Source: Solitalea canadensis DSM 3403 (GTDB lineage Bacteria > Bacteroidota > Bacteroidia > Sphingobacteriales > Sphingobacteriaceae). Taken from it: a DNA stretch of 64,000 bases. How positions within the stretch are numbered: the first letter of the stretch is position 1; each line of letters opens with the position of its first letter. Below are positions 8,839 through 19,146 of the stretch, in pieces. Location of the stretch: assembly GCF_000242635.2 (NCBI RefSeq), contig NC_017770.1:682001-746000 (forward strand), written 5' to 3'. The position numbers were made by a program, and so were the translations under genes. The notes beneath the pieces were generated by a model that saw only the letters and a list, made by a program, of their open reading frames with translations, searched no databases and had not been told where the DNA came from.

Positions 8839-9504
8839 ATGAATTCCGGTAAAGAAATAAATGAAGAAGCGCAGTTGTGGGTTGCCTTTAAAAAAGGTGA
8901 TCAGAAGGCGTATGAGCGCATTTATTCGGCTTATTACCCGATTTTGTACAATTATGGTTATAAATATATCCGGAATACTCATCTGGTTACCGATCTGATT
9001 CATGATCTATTTCTGAAATTATGGACTAGCAGAGAACGACTGTCAGACCCGGCTTCAATCAAAAATTATCTGTTCAAATCTTTCAGAGGTCACTTATTTA
9101 ATCACTCAAAAGCATCAAAAAATATATTTGTTGGTGATGGAAATCAATTGAATGATTTTAATATTGAATTGAACGATAGTCCGGAAAGTAATTTTATTGC
9201 AGATGAACAGATGACCGGTTTACGAAAAAAAATCGGTCAGGCTCTTCAAAAACTTACAGATAGACAACGTGAGGTAATCTACCTCCGTTATTATGAGGAA
9301 TTTTCCTATCCCGAAATTGCTGAAATAATGGGCCTTACGTTAAAAGGCACTTACAAGCTTATGGGGAGGGCAATTGAGACATTGCGCTCGCAAGAATCAA
9401 TAGGTAATATTATTTTATTCCTTATCACACAAAAACATTTTTACAAAAACCACCTGAAAGACCATCATCGTTTAGAAAATGTTGATCACCAAAAATCAGC
9501 ATAG
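8839..9504 (+). CDS. FecI-type RNA polymerase sigma-70 factor
   Basis: The protein has 221 residues, with sigma region 2 at about residues 25-90 (LVTDLIHDLFLKLWTSRERL) and region 4 at about 135-185 (TDRQREVIYLRYYEEFSYPEIAEIMGL, a helix-turn-helix). It belongs to the Bacteroides-expansion group of ECF sigma factors that are controlled by FecR-like anti-sigma proteins. The next genes are exactly FecR, an STN-bearing SusC and SusD, so it most likely activates this receptor locus after a signal comes from the outer membrane. The C-terminal 25 residues are polar and not conserved. Confidence 0.9.
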   Translation: MNSGKEINEEAQLWVAFKKGDQKAYERIYSAYYPILYNYGYKYIRNTHLVTDLIHDLFLKLWTSRERLSDPASIKNYLFKSFRGHLFNHSKASKNIFVGDGNQLNDFNIELNDSPESNFIADEQMTGLRKKIGQALQKLTDRQREVIYLRYYEEFSYPEIAEIMGLTLKGTYKLMGRAIETLRSQESIGNIILFLITQKHFYKNHLKDHHRLENVDHQKSA

Positions 9505-9626
9505 AACGACTCCTGGGCGCTAAAAAAGCAAATAACATTTTACTGGGATTACATTTTTTAAAATTTTTCAGATTTCGTGGGGTAGAAATTCTGCTGAAGT
9601 TGTATTAAGCGAAATATTCCAGAAAA

Positions 9627-10658
9627 ATGTTAAACGGGAAAGAGTATTCAGCGTATAAGGTCGAAGATTTTTTAGGTGATGAATCGTTTGTTAATTGGGT
9701 AAAATCAAATGCTGACAATTCAGATTGGCAACAGGTTTTAGCTGAAAATCCTTCTATAGTATCATTTGCTGAAGAAGCAAGAAAATGGGTGCTTCAATTG
9801 AATATTGCTGTTGCTATGGCTCCTTTTTCAGAGCAAGTTCGGTTTAAAGAGAAATTAAAACTTTCCATTGAAAAGGCTGAACAAAATACCAAGGTTCGCC
9901 AGTTACGTATTGCTGTTCAGCGAATAGCTGCTGTTTTTGTTGCAATAATGGTAATAGCTGCAGCTATTGGTACTTACAATTATTACCGTTATGAACATCT
10001 TTCAACTGCTTACGGACAAAATCTAAAGATCACGTTACCAGATCAATCTGAAGTTGTATTGAATGCTAACTCTTCAATCAAATACAAAAAGACATGGAAT
10101 TCCAATGAAATCCGTGAAGTATGGGTAGAGGGAGAAGCGTATTTCGATGTAAAACACTTAAACAAAAACGAAGCCCTTATCAAAGATGCTGAACGCTTCG
10201 TTGTGCATACAGACGATCTTGATGTACAAGTTTTAGGAACTTCATTTAACGTAAATAACCGTCGTCATATAACCAAGGTTGTACTTTCTAGCGGTAAAAT
10301 CAGTGTAGCCATTAAGGAAAAAAACAAAAGCATCTTCCTAACTCCAGGAACAGCACTTGAATACAATCCGCATGAAAACCTGATTGTGAAGAAAACAATA
10401 AAAGCGGAAGATGAATCCGCTTGGAAACAGTCGAAGCTGGTGTTTAATAAACTTTCATTAACTGAAGTAGCCAAGATTATCGAAGATAACTATGGTTATA
10501 AAGTGTCTATAGAGGGAGAAGAACTGAAAAATAGAAAACTTACCGGAACGCTTTCTATCCAGTCGGAAGAAATTCTATTCGCCGCTATTCAATCCATCCT
10601 GAAGGTTGAAATTATAAAAGATAAAGAATCCAAAACTCTCATCATAAGAGATAAATAA
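9627..10658 (+). CDS. FecR family anti-sigma factor
   Basis: The 343-residue protein has a cytoplasmic anti-sigma region (about 1-90), one transmembrane helix (about 93-115, rich in Ala, Val and Ile), a periplasmic FecR domain (about 120-230, with LKITLPDQSEVVLNANSS and GEAYFDVKH) and a C-terminal DUF4974 domain (about 270-340). It holds the sigma factor inactive and relays the receptor signal across the inner membrane. It sits between its sigma factor (122 bases upstream) and the receptor gene (35 bases downstream). The complete set of domains indicates a working protein. Confidence 0.93.
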   Translation: MLNGKEYSAYKVEDFLGDESFVNWVKSNADNSDWQQVLAENPSIVSFAEEARKWVLQLNIAVAMAPFSEQVRFKEKLKLSIEKAEQNTKVRQLRIAVQRIAAVFVAIMVIAAAIGTYNYYRYEHLSTAYGQNLKITLPDQSEVVLNANSSIKYKKTWNSNEIREVWVEGEAYFDVKHLNKNEALIKDAERFVVHTDDLDVQVLGTSFNVNNRRHITKVVLSSGKISVAIKEKNKSIFLTPGTALEYNPHENLIVKKTIKAEDESAWKQSKLVFNKLSLTEVAKIIEDNYGYKVSIEGEELKNRKLTGTLSIQSEEILFAAIQSILKVEIIKDKESKTLIIRDK

Positions 10659-10693
10659 CCCCTATCCAATAACCTATCCAAAATTAGAAGAAA

Positions 10694-13600
10694 ATGAGAA
10701 AACGGCTACTTAAGCTTTTTATGGGATCATTTCCGTTGGCACTAATGCCTTTTGGTGTGTATTCGCAAGCCTATGCAAATACATTTGTTCAGTCGCCTTC
10801 AGAAGGGATCCAGGCAATCAGCACACAGCAAAAAAGTTCTGTTGAAGAGGCATTGGCAACGATTAAGAACGTCTACCACGTAAATTTTATTTATGAGGAA
10901 GGCGTTTTGAATGATCTTTACACAACAATTGATGCAACCTCTTTTAAAGGCAAAAAGCTGGAATCTGTACTAAGTAATTTGTTATTACCGCTTGGATTAA
11001 AGTATAATAAGCTTGATCAGAGTAATTATACCATTATTACCGGTTCTGAGAAATCAGCTCAAAGTGCGGAAAAACGATTTGGAGTTACATCAATTAATTC
11101 CATTGCTTCTGCATCAATCAATAATGAAATCGTTGTTAAACAAGTAATCCGTACAATAACCGGTAAAGTTGTTGATGCGAATGACGGTTTACCAATTCCT
11201 GGAGTAAGCATCATGATCAAAGGAACTTCACTAGCTGTCCAAACAAATGAAATTGGAGAGTTTGCTTTACAAGTTCCGGAAGGTTCCAAAACCATCGTCT
11301 TTAAGTTTATCGGTTATGTTACCAAAGAAATAACACTTTCTTCGACAAATCAATACCTGATTAAGCTTGAAAGTGATACCAAATTACTGCAGGAAGTTGT
11401 TGTTACCGGTTACCAAACATTTTCAAAAGAACATGCTACCGGTTCATTCTCAACAATCTCAGCTGATAAATTAGAAACTCGTCGCATGGTTGACCTTAAG
11501 CAACTGTTAGAAGGTCAGGCACCCGGATTAGTAAATTATAAAGGTGATGTAAGCGTACGCGGTACAAGTACTTTCAACGCTATTAAAAATCCGTTGTACG
11601 TAATAGATGGTTTCCCGGTAGAGAAAACAACAATAGACGGATTTGGTAGAATTGAAGACGGAGTGCCAGATATTAACCCTGAAGATATTGAAAGTATTAC
11701 AGTATTGAAAGATGCTGCTGCTGCTTCTATTTATGGCGCAAGAGCTGCAAACGGTGTAATTGTAATTACCACTAAAAGAGCAAAAGCAGGTGAAACTAAG
11801 GTTAATTTCTCTAGTAGCATTTCAATGAGAGCAAAACCTGATTTATCCTATATGAATACTTCATCGGCAAATACTATGATTGGCCTTGAAGAGGAGTATA
11901 TCAACAACAACCCTGAACTTAAAACAAATCCTTTAAAAGAGGTGGCTCGTATTCGCGATGCAGGTATTTCTAGTCCGGTGATCAATATTTTATTGAGTAA
12001 ATATGCTGGTGAAATTTCACCTGATGAGGCAGTACAGCAAATCAATGCATTGAGAAGTAACGGTAATGTTTATCAGGAAGAATTGTCGAAGTATGCAATG
12101 CAAAATGTTGTTCAGCAACAATATAACTTATCACTTGCAAAAGCAACGGATAAAAACAGCTTTAACCTTTCAGCAACGTATTGGAACAATCAGAATACCT
12201 CTTTAAATGATAAAAATGACCGCTTAGGTATTAACATTACGAATAGTGTGAACATTGCAAAATGGTTAAAAGCTGATGTTGGCGCATACGTAGGTTATGG
12301 AAAAGAGGATAACCCGGGATTATATTCTACTTCTTTGTATAATTCATCTTACCCTTATGAACACCTTGTAGATGAGAACGGCAATCCTATCATAAAGCGT
12401 AACTCATTATCAAGGCAAATTACGGATAACGTAGCAAAGTATAATCTATATAATATTGATTCTTATACACTTGACGAGCTAAATTATAACATTGGTCATG
12501 TAAAAAACTTCACCAATCGTTTGTTCGGTAAATTAAATGCAACAGTTACACCGTGGTTGAAATATGATTTAATGTTTCAATACGAAACGAGCAATACAAA
12601 CACCAAAACCGTTAATGAGTGGGAAGCATATGATACTCGTTATTTAGTTAACTCATTTGCAGTATTTGATGCTGTTCAAAATAAGGTAGTTTATAAGTTA
12701 CCGGCAGGAAATATTTTAAACGAGGAGTCTCAGATTTCTAATTCCTATACATTAAGAAATCAATTAAACTTCACAAAAAAATTAGGAACACAACATAATT
12801 TGAGCGTTGTTGCTGGTTCTGAAATCCGTCAGGCTAAAAATGAGCGCACTGGAACGAAAGGTTATGGATATAATCCTGAATTGTTGACCACCATGCCAAT
12901 CAATTTAGAGGAACTATCTAAAACATATGCAGGTTTAATGATCAAAGCGGTTTCACTTGGTCAGAGTTCCTTGTATAATCATCAGGAAGTATTGAACAGA
13001 TTTGCATCGTTCTACGGAAACGCAACTTATACATTTTCAGACAAGTACAGTGTAACTGGTAGTGCGCGTATGGATCTTTCCAACCTTTTTGGAACAAATC
13101 CTAGTTACCAATATCGCCCATTATGGTCGGCTGGTGCAAGCTGGTTAATCAACCGTGAAAAATTCTTCAATGTTTCATGGGTTAATTACTTGAAATTAAG
13201 AGCTTCTTACGGTTTAAGTGGTAACATTGCTAAAAACGTTGGTCCGTACTTAGTGGCTTCTTATGGAATAAGTAATTATACAAAAGATACATACGGAACA
13301 GTGGTAACTCCTCCAAACCCTAATTTGCGCTGGGAAAAAACTCATACCATTAACATGGGATTGGATTTTGTATTGTTCCACGATGTATTACAAGGTTCAA
13401 TTGATGTTTACCGCAAAAGAAGTATCGATCTGTTAGCGAATCTTTCACTTGATCCATCATTAGGTTATGATGCAGCTTTGGTTAATAATGGTGAGTTATT
13501 AAATCAAGGTATTGAATTAACACTTTCAAGTGATGTAGTTAAGAACAGAAATTTCAGATGGAATTTAAGTGTTAATGCTGGTTACAATCATAATGAAATT

Positions 13601-14311
13601 GTAAGAGTTGATTATACTCCTAAATCAGCATCAGAATTATTATCAGAAGGATCTTATTTACAAGGAAATCCGCTTCAAGGGTTATATGCGTATAAATATG
13701 CAGGCTTAAATGCTGAAGGAAATCCATTGATCTACAATGAAAAAGGAGAAGTGGTTTATGCTCAGGTAACTAATCCAAATGCTGTTTATTACATGGGTTC
13801 ATTAATTCCATTAGTAAGTGGTTCATTTACCAATAATCTTAACTACAAAGGTTTTGAATTATCAGCAATGTTGATCTACAACATTGGTCAGAAAATGCGA
13901 AATGATGTACCAACAATCACCAACTCTTACGGAGGTTTAACCAATGAGCAAATTGCTAATAGATGGCAGAATCCCGGAGATGAGTTAATTACTGATATTC
14001 CCCGATACACTTTCCACTACGAAAAAGTTGGAAACAACTTCAGAAATAATAACTATAGATATGGAGATGCACAAATACTGGATGCTTCATACATTAAACT
14101 TAGAAACGTTTCTTTAAGCTACAATCTTCCCAAAGCTATGATTAATAAATATGGCTTAAACGCAGCTAAATTACGTTTCATGGTTGAAAATCCTGTTGGC
14201 ATTGGCTTTAATGGAAACGGAATCGATGTTGAAGCTTATAATCAAGCATCAGGCTCAAGAAGTATTAAACCACAGCCAACATTTGTTGTAGGCCTTAATG
14301 TTGGTTTTTAA
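10694..14311 (+). CDS. SusC/RagA family TonB-dependent receptor with STN domain
   Basis: The 1,205-residue outer-membrane protein has, in order, a signal peptide (about 1-28), an STN (secretin/TonB short N-terminal) domain at about 50-120, a carboxypeptidase-regulatory-like domain at about 152-230, a TonB plug at about 240-375 (LQEVVVTGYQ, then SITVLKDAAAASIYGARAAN) and a large beta-barrel to the C-terminus. SusC-type proteins import oligomers together with a SusD lid. The STN domain is the part that signals to FecR, which agrees with the FecI/FecR pair just upstream. The cargo is not evident, since no glycosidase lies in the cluster. Downstream neighbours are SusD and a thioredoxin-family gene. 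Confidence 0.95.
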   Translation: MRKRLLKLFMGSFPLALMPFGVYSQAYANTFVQSPSEGIQAISTQQKSSVEEALATIKNVYHVNFIYEEGVLNDLYTTIDATSFKGKKLESVLSNLLLPLGLKYNKLDQSNYTIITGSEKSAQSAEKRFGVTSINSIASASINNEIVVKQVIRTITGKVVDANDGLPIPGVSIMIKGTSLAVQTNEIGEFALQVPEGSKTIVFKFIGYVTKEITLSSTNQYLIKLESDTKLLQEVVVTGYQTFSKEHATGSFSTISADKLETRRMVDLKQLLEGQAPGLVNYKGDVSVRGTSTFNAIKNPLYVIDGFPVEKTTIDGFGRIEDGVPDINPEDIESITVLKDAAAASIYGARAANGVIVITTKRAKAGETKVNFSSSISMRAKPDLSYMNTSSANTMIGLEEEYINNNPELKTNPLKEVARIRDAGISSPVINILLSKYAGEISPDEAVQQINALRSNGNVYQEELSKYAMQNVVQQQYNLSLAKATDKNSFNLSATYWNNQNTSLNDKNDRLGINITNSVNIAKWLKADVGAYVGYGKEDNPGLYSTSLYNSSYPYEHLVDENGNPIIKRNSLSRQITDNVAKYNLYNIDSYTLDELNYNIGHVKNFTNRLFGKLNATVTPWLKYDLMFQYETSNTNTKTVNEWEAYDTRYLVNSFAVFDAVQNKVVYKLPAGNILNEESQISNSYTLRNQLNFTKKLGTQHNLSVVAGSEIRQAKNERTGTKGYGYNPELLTTMPINLEELSKTYAGLMIKAVSLGQSSLYNHQEVLNRFASFYGNATYTFSDKYSVTGSARMDLSNLFGTNPSYQYRPLWSAGASWLINREKFFNVSWVNYLKLRASYGLSGNIAKNVGPYLVASYGISNYTKDTYGTVVTPPNPNLRWEKTHTINMGLDFVLFHDVLQGSIDVYRKRSIDLLANLSLDPSLGYDAALVNNGELLNQGIELTLSSDVVKNRNFRWNLSVNAGYNHNEIVRVDYTPKSASELLSEGSYLQGNPLQGLYAYKYAGLNAEGNPLIYNEKGEVVYAQVTNPNAVYYMGSLIPLVSGSFTNNLNYKGFELSAMLIYNIGQKMRNDVPTITNSYGGLTNEQIANRWQNPGDELITDIPRYTFHYEKVGNNFRNNNYRYGDAQILDASYIKLRNVSLSYNLPKAMINKYGLNAAKLRFMVENPVGIGFNGNGIDVEAYNQASGSRSIKPQPTFVVGLNVGF

Positions 14312-14341
14312 GAAGTGTTAGTTCTCTTTAATTGAAAAGAA

Positions 14342-15742
14342 ATGAAAAAGATTAATCCAATAATAGTACTTATCCTGTTATCCGGCATTTTGCTTTCATC
14401 GTGCGAAAAGTACCTTGATGTAATCCCCAAAGGAAAGAAAATACCTCAAAACATAGCCGACTTTGAAGCTTTTATTCAAAATCCGGATATGCATTTCAAC
14501 GATATGACAACTCCTGTTCAACTGACCAACGAGTTTTATACCAATAGTGCTGCAATAAATGCTGTTAACCTAACTTCGATTAATTTTAACTGGATCGAGG
14601 ATAAAAGTCGTGTTGATTTTCTTGAATCTGATGAGGCCTATAACAATGCTTATAAAGGTATTTACTATAGTAATTTAATTATAGATGGAGTGCCTGATGC
14701 TATTGACGGAACACCCGAACAAAAAGATGCACTAATTGCACAAGCTAAAACGTTGAGAGCCATGAGTTACTTCTTCCTTGTAAATCGTTATGCAAAGCAT
14801 TATAACGCTGCAAGTGCTTCAACAGATTTAGCAGTACCATTAAACTTAAAGCCCGACTTTGAACAAGTGCCTCCTCAGGTAACTGTTAAAGAAATTTATG
14901 ATCTTATTTTAAGTGACTTAAACTCTTCTGTTGCTGCATTACCTGCTAAAAGCAAAAATTCCTATTGTCCAAACAAAGCTACAGGCTATGGAATGTTAGC
15001 CAGAACGTATTTGTTTATGAAGGATTTTGACAAAGCATTAATCAATGCAAATCTCGCATTAGGCCAAAGCGATGTATTGTTTGATATGGTAAAATATTAT
15101 ACAGATAATAAGAAAACCATTGATGCAACTGCAAATCCAACGCTTCCGAAGTTTGATTTCCTGAACCCAGAAAATTACATTTTCCGATTTGGTTCTACTT
15201 CAAATAAGTTGCAAGGACTTTATATCACAGGTTCTATCCCTGCTAAAGATTCTGTAAGATTTGAACCTGGTGACACTCGTTATCGTATCAATTTTAAACC
15301 ACGTAAAGTTGGAGCCGATACAATTTGCAATTTTTTCAGAATGGATGATTTCAATGGCGGTGGCATGAGAAGCCCTGAAATGTACCTAACCAAAGCTGAG
15401 TGTTTAGCTCGTAAAGGGCAGTTTACTGAGGCAATGACGTTAGTGAATACACTTCGTAAAAAAAGAATTATTCCGGAGTTATATGCTGATCTGAGCGCTA
15501 CTACAGAAGAGCAGGCGATAACCTACATCAGAAGGGAAAGAAACAATGAGTTTTTTGGAACCGGTATGAATTATTGGGATTTAAGAAGGTTTAACACCGA
15601 ACCTAAATATGCCAAAACGCTTACTAAGATTTATAATGGTCAAACATTATCATTATCACCAACATCTCATTTGTGGATCATGCCTTTTTCGAGAAAAGCA
15701 GTTCAGAATAATGCAACACTAAAACAAATAACAGAGTTGTAG
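14342..15742 (+). CDS. SusD/RagB family nutrient-binding lipoprotein
   Basis: The 466-residue lipoprotein has a lipobox ending LLSS-Cys21, then the start typical of SusD proteins (EKYLDVIPKGK). It shows helical TPR-like stretches (AQAKTLRAMSYFFLVNRYAK near residue 140) and the conserved C-terminal signature region (YIRRERNNEFFGTGMNYWDLRRF). It forms the surface lid of the SusC transporter and binds the substrate. It lies 30 bases after the SusC gene and ends at a terminator. Ligand identity is unknown. Confidence 0.94.
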   Translation: MKKINPIIVLILLSGILLSSCEKYLDVIPKGKKIPQNIADFEAFIQNPDMHFNDMTTPVQLTNEFYTNSAAINAVNLTSINFNWIEDKSRVDFLESDEAYNNAYKGIYYSNLIIDGVPDAIDGTPEQKDALIAQAKTLRAMSYFFLVNRYAKHYNAASASTDLAVPLNLKPDFEQVPPQVTVKEIYDLILSDLNSSVAALPAKSKNSYCPNKATGYGMLARTYLFMKDFDKALINANLALGQSDVLFDMVKYYTDNKKTIDATANPTLPKFDFLNPENYIFRFGSTSNKLQGLYITGSIPAKDSVRFEPGDTRYRINFKPRKVGADTICNFFRMDDFNGGGMRSPEMYLTKAECLARKGQFTEAMTLVNTLRKKRIIPELYADLSATTEEQAITYIRRERNNEFFGTGMNYWDLRRFNTEPKYAKTLTKIYNGQTLSLSPTSHLWIMPFSRKAVQNNATLKQITEL

Positions 15743-15765
15743 TAAAGTATAAGCCAAACCCCCTT

Positions 15766-15797
15766 AAGCCTCTGAGAGTAATCTTAGGGGCTTTTTT
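15766..15797 (+). terminator. Terminator after susD-like gene
   Basis: AAGCCTCTGAGA pairs with TCTTAGGGGCTT across a GTAA loop (two G-T pairs), followed by a T-run. It lies 24 bases after the stop codon and separates the SusCD unit from the thioredoxin-family gene. Confidence 0.8.
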
Positions 15798-15886
15798 GCG
15801 TCACATTTATTTTACCAGGTTGTTGGGGTAAAAAGGTGCTTATTACTGTATTAATTAAAATGTTAATTAAATTACAATCCATCCAA

Positions 15887-17252
15887 ATGAAGAAAGTAAT
15901 AGTAAGCTTATTGTTGCTATTGAGTGTAGGCTCTGTAATGGCGCAAGGAATTAATTTTGAGCATACATCATGGAATGAAACACTTAAAAAAGCTCGTGAG
16001 TTAAATAAGCCCATTTTTATTGATGTGTACACAACCTGGTGTGGCCCCTGTAAGGCAATGTCAAATCAAATATTTCCAAGGGAAGATGTTGGTGCATTCT
16101 TCAATAAAAACTTTATCAATCTTAAAATAGATGCAGAAAAAGGGGAGTGGATTGAATTTTCTAAGAAATATGGGGTAAAAGCATATCCAACATTTTTGTT
16201 TATTAACTCACAAAATGAGGAGTTGATTGGAAATGCGGTCGGAGCATATCCGGCAGCAGAATTTCTGGATGTTGGAAATGATATGCTGAAAAAATTAAAT
16301 GGAGTAAAGGAAGTGAGTTTGGCCGATTTGGAAGCTCAATTCAAAAACGGAGACAGATCTGACGAATTTATCCAACAATATGTTAAGCGGTTAAAAGTTG
16401 AAAATCAGCCTGTTGGAGCTGTTTTAGAGGCTTACACTGCGCAGTTTTCAAGTAAAACACCAACTACTGAGCAACTCTTCTTTATTGCAACTAACTTTTT
16501 CGGGCGAACCAAGAAAGGTCTACGATTTCCTTATTACCAATTACAAGGCGGTTGAAGTAGCACTAAAGTCTGATGGCTTAGCAGGAGCAGGAGTTGATGG
16601 TATACTCGAAAGAAGTAGTAAATCTTTTGGTAATCAGATAATAAAATCGAAGGAGCTTTCTGTTCAGGAAAAACAATCGGCATTAAACGACCTATATGGG
16701 ACAATGAGAGCATTCTTAAATCAACGTGCCGATAAGAAAATTACTGATTTGCAATTACTGTTCTATAAATCGGTAAATGACTCGGTCAGCTACAAAAAGA
16801 CCGAACAAAAATATGTAAAGGATTATCTTTTGTCGGAAGATAAAACTTCAACTATCGGTCGGGAGCCAATTATTTTGGATAAAAATGCTCCATATCCGGT
16901 ACTGACTATTGATTCGTCAACAGTTAATAGCTGGTGCATGTACTATGCAGTAAAGTTAACTCAAAAATCACCTGACAAAAACGATAAACAACTGGCAAAG
17001 GAGTTAGTGAAAAAAGCCGAGCGCTATGAGCAATCTAATTATACGGAAAGCATGAAAAATATAATGCAGTATAATTTGGGTGAGGAGAAAAAGGCTACTA
17101 AAGCCCAGGAATTACTGGTGAAAATAATGCAGGAAAAAACACCTGCTGATAAATTACTGGCTTCAGTTGAAAAGGCTTTACAACAAATGCAGGATGGTAA
17201 AAAGAACATTAATGGGTTTTCAAAACCAATGATTCCTGCTAAAAAGCATTAA
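15887..17252 (+). pseudogene. Thioredoxin-family exported protein, frameshifted
   Basis: The first reading frame (15887-16555) encodes a signal peptide (MKKVIVSLLLLLSVGSVMAQ) and a thioredoxin fold with the redox motif WCGPCK (about residues 46-51) and a cis-Pro loop (AYPTF). At about 16497-16502 the frame runs into unrelated residues and stops at 16555. The +1 frame continues from there with no gap to 17252, with helical text that fits as a C-terminal domain (SGEPRKVYDFLITNYK onward). Removing one T from the TTTTT run near 16497 would restore one protein of about 454 residues. This is a real inactivating indel, a sequencing error or a slippage site, and only the sequence around the T-run can be seen. 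The start at 15887 is chosen over 15836 because it begins the signal peptide. Confidence 0.8.
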
Positions 17253-17263
17253 GGCTAATTGAA

Positions 17264-17289
17264 TTGGTGATACCTTTCGGTGTCACCAA
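17264..17289 (+). terminator. Hairpin, possible terminator
   Basis: TTGGTGATACC and GGTGTCACCAA form an 11-bp stem (one G-T) around a TTTC loop, 12 bases after the thioredoxin-like stop. There is no clear T-run after it, so termination is uncertain. Confidence 0.5.
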
Positions 17290-17364
17290 ATTGTTAATGC
17301 ACATTGGTTTCAAATACCAAATGAGATAAGCTATATTTACAACCTCATTTTATTCCTATCAATA

Positions 17365-19146
17365 ATGACTTATAAAGAGAAATTGAGTGCCATTCGTTCA
17401 CAAATGGAGCAAAATGGCGTTGATGCTTATATCATTCCTTCTTCTGATCCACATATTAGTGAATATTTACCTGACCATTACAAATGCATGGAATGGACCT
17501 CAGGATTTAGCGGTTCTGCCGGTACATTGGTAATCACTGCTGACTTTGCTGGCTTGTGGACAGACGCCCGTTATTTTGTTCAGGCTGTGGATCAATTAAA
17601 GGATACAGGTTTTGAGCTGGTTAAATTGAAAATTCAACACACTCCTGAGTATATTGAGTGGCTTGCTGAAAAGTTACAAAAAGGTGCAACAGTTGCTTTT
17701 GACGGTAAATTAATCTCAGCTGAATTGGTAAAAATCATGAAGGTCGGTTTTAACCGTTTCGGATTTAACTTAAACACCAAAGCAGATTTTATTACGCCAA
17801 TTTGGGAAAATCGGCCTGCATTTTTAAATAATCCAGTATTTCTGCTTCCCGAAGATATTACAGGAGAATCTACCGAAAGCAAGATTGCGCGTTTACGTGC
17901 TGATATGAAAAAGCAGCAAGTTGATTTTCACCTGATTTCATCAATGGATGATATTGCATGGTTATTAAATGTTCGCGGTAGTGACGTTGATTGTAATCCA
18001 TTGGTATTAAGTCATGTGTTAGTTTCTCAGAATGAGCTGGTTTGGTTTGTAAATGATACACGAATTACGCCTGCTGATAAAGCTGCTTTAGCAAAATCGG
18101 GAGTAGATATTAATTGTTACATGCAGTTTGCTACCTCTGTAAGTGCATTGCCTGCTGGAAATTCAGTGTTGATAGATCCTAAAAAACTTTGTCAAGAGGT
18201 AATGGAAGCTATTCCTTCCGGAGTTAGCATAGTTGAAGGAATGAATCCAACAACCATGTTTAAATCTATCAAGAACAAAACAGAGCAACAACATATCCGT
18301 CAGACTATGGTTAATGATGGTGTTGCTATGGTCAAGTTCTTAAAATGGTTAGAAGATAATATTGGCAAAACTTACATCGATGAGCTTTCTGCATCTGCTA
18401 AACTTTATGAATTCCGGTCTGCTCAACCTGGTTTTGTGGGAGAAAGTTTTGGTACTATATCGGCTTATAAAGGTCATGCTGCTTTGCCTCATTATAAATC
18501 AACCCCTGAAAGCAATGTAGAGTTAAAACCTGAGGGTATTTATTTAGTAGACTCAGGTGGGCAATATCGTACAGGAACAACTGATATTACACGTACCATT
18601 TCTTTAGGTAACTCTACTGCTGAAGAAAAGAAGGATTATACGCTTGTGTTAAAAGGTATGATTGACTTGAGTATGGCTCGTTTTCCTGAAGGTACCAAGG
18701 GCTATCAGTTAGATGCATTTTCGCGCAGATGGTTGTGGCAAGAAGGTTATAATTTCGGACACGGAACAGGGCATGGAGTAGGATTCTTCTTAAATGTTCA
18801 TGAAGGCCCTCAAAATATTAGTGTTTCAGGTGCAATTAATATTGCATTTCAGCCGGGGATGTTAAATTCCAACGAACCTGGAATTTATCGTCCTGAGAAG
18901 CACGGTATTCGCATTGAAAATCTGGTTATTTGTCAGGAAGATGTGAAAACAGAGTTTGGACAGTTCCTAAATTTCGAAACTGTTACTATTTGTCCGATTG
19001 CAACTGATTTAATTGATGCTGCTTTATTGAATGAAGCTCAACGTAGCTGGTTTAATGATTACCACAAGTTTGTTTTCGATAAACTATCTCCACTTTTAAA
19101 TGTTGACGAACAGGCTTGGTTAAAAGAAAAAACCAAAGCAATATAA
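17365..19146 (+). CDS. Xaa-Pro aminopeptidase (aminopeptidase P, M24B)
   Basis: The 593-residue cytosolic enzyme removes an N-terminal residue that precedes proline. It has two N-terminal creatinase-like domains (about 1-310) and a C-terminal pita-bread catalytic domain. The dinuclear metal ligands are all visible: Asp in YLVDSGGQY, Asp in GTTDITRT, His in the GHGTGHGVG loop, Glu in NEPGIYRPE and Glu in GIRIENLV. The length fits the long bacterial and eukaryotic APP1-like form of the family. It appears to be a single-gene unit. Its stop codon touches the hairpin repeat array that follows. Confidence 0.95.
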   Translation: MTYKEKLSAIRSQMEQNGVDAYIIPSSDPHISEYLPDHYKCMEWTSGFSGSAGTLVITADFAGLWTDARYFVQAVDQLKDTGFELVKLKIQHTPEYIEWLAEKLQKGATVAFDGKLISAELVKIMKVGFNRFGFNLNTKADFITPIWENRPAFLNNPVFLLPEDITGESTESKIARLRADMKKQQVDFHLISSMDDIAWLLNVRGSDVDCNPLVLSHVLVSQNELVWFVNDTRITPADKAALAKSGVDINCYMQFATSVSALPAGNSVLIDPKKLCQEVMEAIPSGVSIVEGMNPTTMFKSIKNKTEQQHIRQTMVNDGVAMVKFLKWLEDNIGKTYIDELSASAKLYEFRSAQPGFVGESFGTISAYKGHAALPHYKSTPESNVELKPEGIYLVDSGGQYRTGTTDITRTISLGNSTAEEKKDYTLVLKGMIDLSMARFPEGTKGYQLDAFSRRWLWQEGYNFGHGTGHGVGFFLNVHEGPQNISVSGAINIAFQPGMLNSNEPGIYRPEKHGIRIENLVICQEDVKTEFGQFLNFETVTICPIATDLIDAALLNEAQRSWFNDYHKFVFDKLSPLLNVDEQAWLKEKTKAI

